From an uncultured Porphyromonas sp. (GTDB lineage: Bacteria > Bacteroidota > Bacteroidia > Bacteroidales > Porphyromonadaceae), in NCBI GenBank assembly GCA_945875135.1, contig CAMCJO010000091.1:1-8003 (forward strand): 8,003 nt of DNA, read 5' to 3'. Each line of letters starts with the position of its first letter. The stretch's first letter is position 1. A program made the translations under genes and the position numbers. Below, piece by piece: positions 6,299 to 8,003 of the stretch. Below the pieces are notes generated by a model, which saw nothing but the letters and a program-made list of their open reading frames with translations, made no database searches and was not told where the DNA came from.

Positions 6299-7171
6299 CT
6301 ATGCTTTGATACTGGCGAGGTACTGGCCGTAGGTGCTGCCTCGCTGCTGATCGGCCGCTTCTTGTAGTTGCTCCATCGTGATCCAGCCCTGACGTAGAGC
6401 GATCTCCTCAAGGCAAGCGATCACCAGTCCCTGACGCTTCTGGATGACGCTGACATAGTTGGTCGCCTCCATGAGAGCCTCATGAGTGCCTGTGTCGAGC
6501 CATGCGAAGCCACGTCCGAGCGAGATGACTGAGAGCTGCTGCTGCTGCAGGTAGTAGTCATTGACCGCTGTGATCTCTAGCTCCCCACGCTCTGAGGGGG
6601 TGATGCTTTGCGCCACTTGAACCACATCATTCGGGTAGAAGTAAAGGCCCACGACCGCTAGATTGCTCTTGGGATGCTTGGGTTTCTCCTCTATATCTAT
6701 AGGCTTGCCATTGGCATCTAGGCAAACGACTCCATAGCGTGTCGGGTCAGAGACAGGATAGCCGAAGATGGTAGCGAGTCGACGCTGGGTGACGTTGTCG
6801 CGAGCGGCTGCCAGCTGTGCCGCAAAGCTTGCCCCATGAAAGAGATTATCACCGAGTACCATACAGACATCGTCTGAGCCGATGAACTCACGACCTATGA
6901 TGAAGGCTTGCGCCAAGCCCTCGGGACGAGGCTGCTCAGCGTAAGTCAGCTCAATGCCATAAGCGGAGCCATCGCCTAGGAGACGCTCGAAGCTCGGCAA
7001 GTCTTGCGGTGTGCTGATGATCAAGATCTCGCGTATGCCAGCTAGCATGAGCGTAGAGAGCGGATAGTAGATCATCGGCTTGTCATAGACAGGCAGTAGT
7101 TGCTTGCTGACAGATTTGGTCAGGGGGTAGAGCCTGCTGCCCGTACCGCCGGCGAGTATGATACCCTTCAT
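6299..7171 (-). CDS. rfbA: Glucose-1-phosphate thymidylyltransferase (290 aa)
   Basis: Makes dTDP-glucose and pyrophosphate from dTTP and glucose 1-phosphate, the first step of dTDP-L-rhamnose and related surface sugars; cytoplasmic. The nucleotide-binding loop [11 protein letters not shown] is at 8-18, followed by [17 protein letters not shown] (22-38). LGDN (106-109) carries metal-binding Asp108, EEKPK (161-165) the sugar-phosphate contacts Glu162 and Lys163, and WLDTGTH (224-230) the second metal-binding Asp226. Length is typical for RmlA. Ser12 stands where many homologues have Thr. The ATG at 7171 directly precedes the KGIILAGG strand normal for the family. It follows the thioredoxin-like gene by 11 bases and probably shares its transcript, which ends at the terminator near 6222-6245. 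The usual partners rfbB, rfbC and rfbD are not in the window, so the rml genes may be dispersed or lie elsewhere. Confidence 0.97.
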   Translation of the reverse strand: MKGIILAGGTGSRLYPLTKSVSKQLLPVYDKPMIYYPLSTLMLAGIREILIISTPQDLPSFERLLGDGSAYGIELTYAEQPRPEGLAQAFIIGREFIGSDDVCMVLGDNLFHGASFAAQLAAARDNVTQRRLATIFGYPVSDPTRYGVVCLDANGKPIDIEEKPKHPKSNLAVVGLYFYPNDVVQVAQSITPSERGELEITAVNDYYLQQQQLSVISLGRGFAWLDTGTHEALMEATNYVSVIQKRQGLVIACLEEIALRQGWITMEQLQEAADQQRGSTYGQYLASIKA

Positions 7172-7182
7172 AGCGTAATAGG

Positions 7183-8003
7183 TTAAAGTGTAGAAACGTA
7201 GCGTCTGACCTCAGCAAGCGATGTATCTCGTTGCAGTACGACACCATCAGGCGAGATGACGTATATTATTGGCGTGACAGCTAGATCGTAGAGCGACTCA
7301 TCGAGGAGACGCAGATCGCCATTGAAAGCGGGCGTACCAAAAGTTGGGAGATCCGCAAGGCCTCTCTCCCACTCGCTACGCTCATAGACGAGCGAGACGT
7401 AGAGGATCTCTGCCTTACCTCTCTCGGTGGCGCGCTGCAAGATCTGATCGTGAGACACTTCCTCTAGCAGATGCGTACAGCGATCACACCCTGGGGTGTA
7501 GAAGATGACCACCTTGGGCTTGTCCCGTAGTGTGTAGAGCGTTGTATCGGTAAAGGTGTATCCCTCTGCTGCGGGCTGCGCTAGGGTTATGGCGAAGTCT
7601 GAGGCGGGCGTGCCGACTTGATTTTGCGACACGAGTGACAGCATATCCTTATAGACCACTTGGTCCACATACTCTACCTGTGGTGCTGAGATGGCCCACT
7701 GGAGAGCTTGGATATAGAGCGTATGGTTCTTCAGCGGAGAGGCGCTCTCGTAGAGATACTTGGTGTAGAGCCGTAGAGCCTCACTCAGAGCTTTGCCACG
7801 CATCACCTTGAGCGGGCGGAGTAGATCCTCTTGCGAGACACTTCCTGCGGGCATACTACCATAGATAGAGAGGTAGTCTACCAGTCCCTGCTCCATAGCT
7901 ACTGGATCAACGCGCTGATCCAGCGTCTCTGCAGGCCAGCGATCGAAAAAGTGCTCTAGCGCATACTTTGCCCGCTGTAGAGGCTCCTGTATGTTCGCTG
8001 GGA
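7183..8003 (-). CDS. DUF5106 / thioredoxin-like (TlpA-type) protein, 5' end outside the window
   Basis: The frame is open to the right edge. Upstream of the ATG at 7896 the same frame reads on with [14 protein letters not shown] and similar, which resembles the DUF5106 start seen in Bacteroidetes thioredoxin-like proteins, so that ATG is internal. The first visible part (8003 to about 7600) is helical and DUF5106-like. The rest is a thioredoxin fold: [18 protein letters not shown] places the CxxC active site (CDRC) at 7488-7477, and [12 protein letters not shown] provides the cis-proline loop. The likely role is thiol-disulfide exchange in the periplasm or at the outer membrane, probably from a signal peptide or lipoprotein signal that would lie outside the window. 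The substrate is unknown. The stop is 11 bases before rfbA, so the two genes are probably co-transcribed although no functional link is evident. Confidence 0.88.
   Translation of the reverse strand, partial: PANIQEPLQRAKYALEHFFDRWPAETLDQRVDPVAMEQGLVDYLSIYGSMPAGSVSQEDLLRPLKVMRGKALSEALRLYTKYLYESASPLKNHTLYIQALQWAISAPQVEYVDQVVYKDMLSLVSQNQVGTPASDFAITLAQPAAEGYTFTDTTLYTLRDKPKVVIFYTPGCDRCTHLLEEVSHDQILQRATERGKAEILYVSLVYERSEWERGLADLPTFGTPAFNGDLRLLDESLYDLAVTPIIYVISPDGVVLQRDTSLAEVRRYVSTL

Noticed and set aside
7894..7896. ATG as the start of the thioredoxin-like gene
   Set aside because: The frame stays open upstream to the window edge with DUF5106-like residues, and no signal peptide follows this ATG.
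6299..8003. An O-antigen or capsule cluster around rfbA
   Set aside because: No rfbB, rfbC, rfbD, glycosyltransferase or flippase gene is present; rfbA stands alone beside a thioredoxin-like gene.

Overview
The window looks like chromosomal DNA from a Bacteroidales bacterium, most likely Porphyromonas or a close relative. This rests on gene content: a Dcp-like M3 peptidase, a two-domain lamin-tail secreted protein, a single-chain iron-sulfur serine ammonia-lyase and a DUF5106-thioredoxin protein. It also rests on a Bacteroidetes-type -7 box (TAACTTTG), weak or absent Shine-Dalgarno sequences, and intergenic palindromes of a kind I associate with this group. The species call is an inference; no rRNA or other marker is present.

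Layout. Bases 1-743 (+) hold the C-terminal third of an M3 zinc metallopeptidase, and 760-3177 (+) a secreted protein with two lamin-tail domains; the 16-base gap suggests one transcript. Bases 3178-3590 are non-coding, between convergent genes. They hold a 150-base imperfect inverted repeat (3181-3330) made of two nested hairpins, about 80 bases with nothing recognisable, then a cluster of short GGAAC/GGAAAC palindromes (3411-3528) that includes a likely bidirectional terminator. Everything from 3591 to the right end is on the minus strand. Read in the direction of transcription it is: thioredoxin-like protein (8003-7183, 5' end outside the window), rfbA (7171-6299), a strong intrinsic terminator (6245-6222), a promoter box (6219-6212), sdaA (6180-4942), a cation diffusion facilitator (4920-3991) and folB (3965-3591).

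Functionally the window is mostly housekeeping. SdaA converts L-serine to pyruvate, which suits an amino-acid-fermenting anaerobe, and the peptidase fits peptide use. FolB makes a folate precursor, the CDF protein probably exports zinc, RfbA starts dTDP-sugar synthesis for surface polysaccharide, and the thioredoxin-like protein probably does envelope redox work. The minus-strand genes form two transcription units separated by the terminator/promoter pair. Their products share no obvious pathway.

I found no convincing new multi-gene system. The points most worth a second look are the nested inverted-repeat element, the palindrome cluster next to it, the two-domain lamin-tail protein with an unassigned C-terminus, and the absence of a C-terminal cysteine in SdaA.
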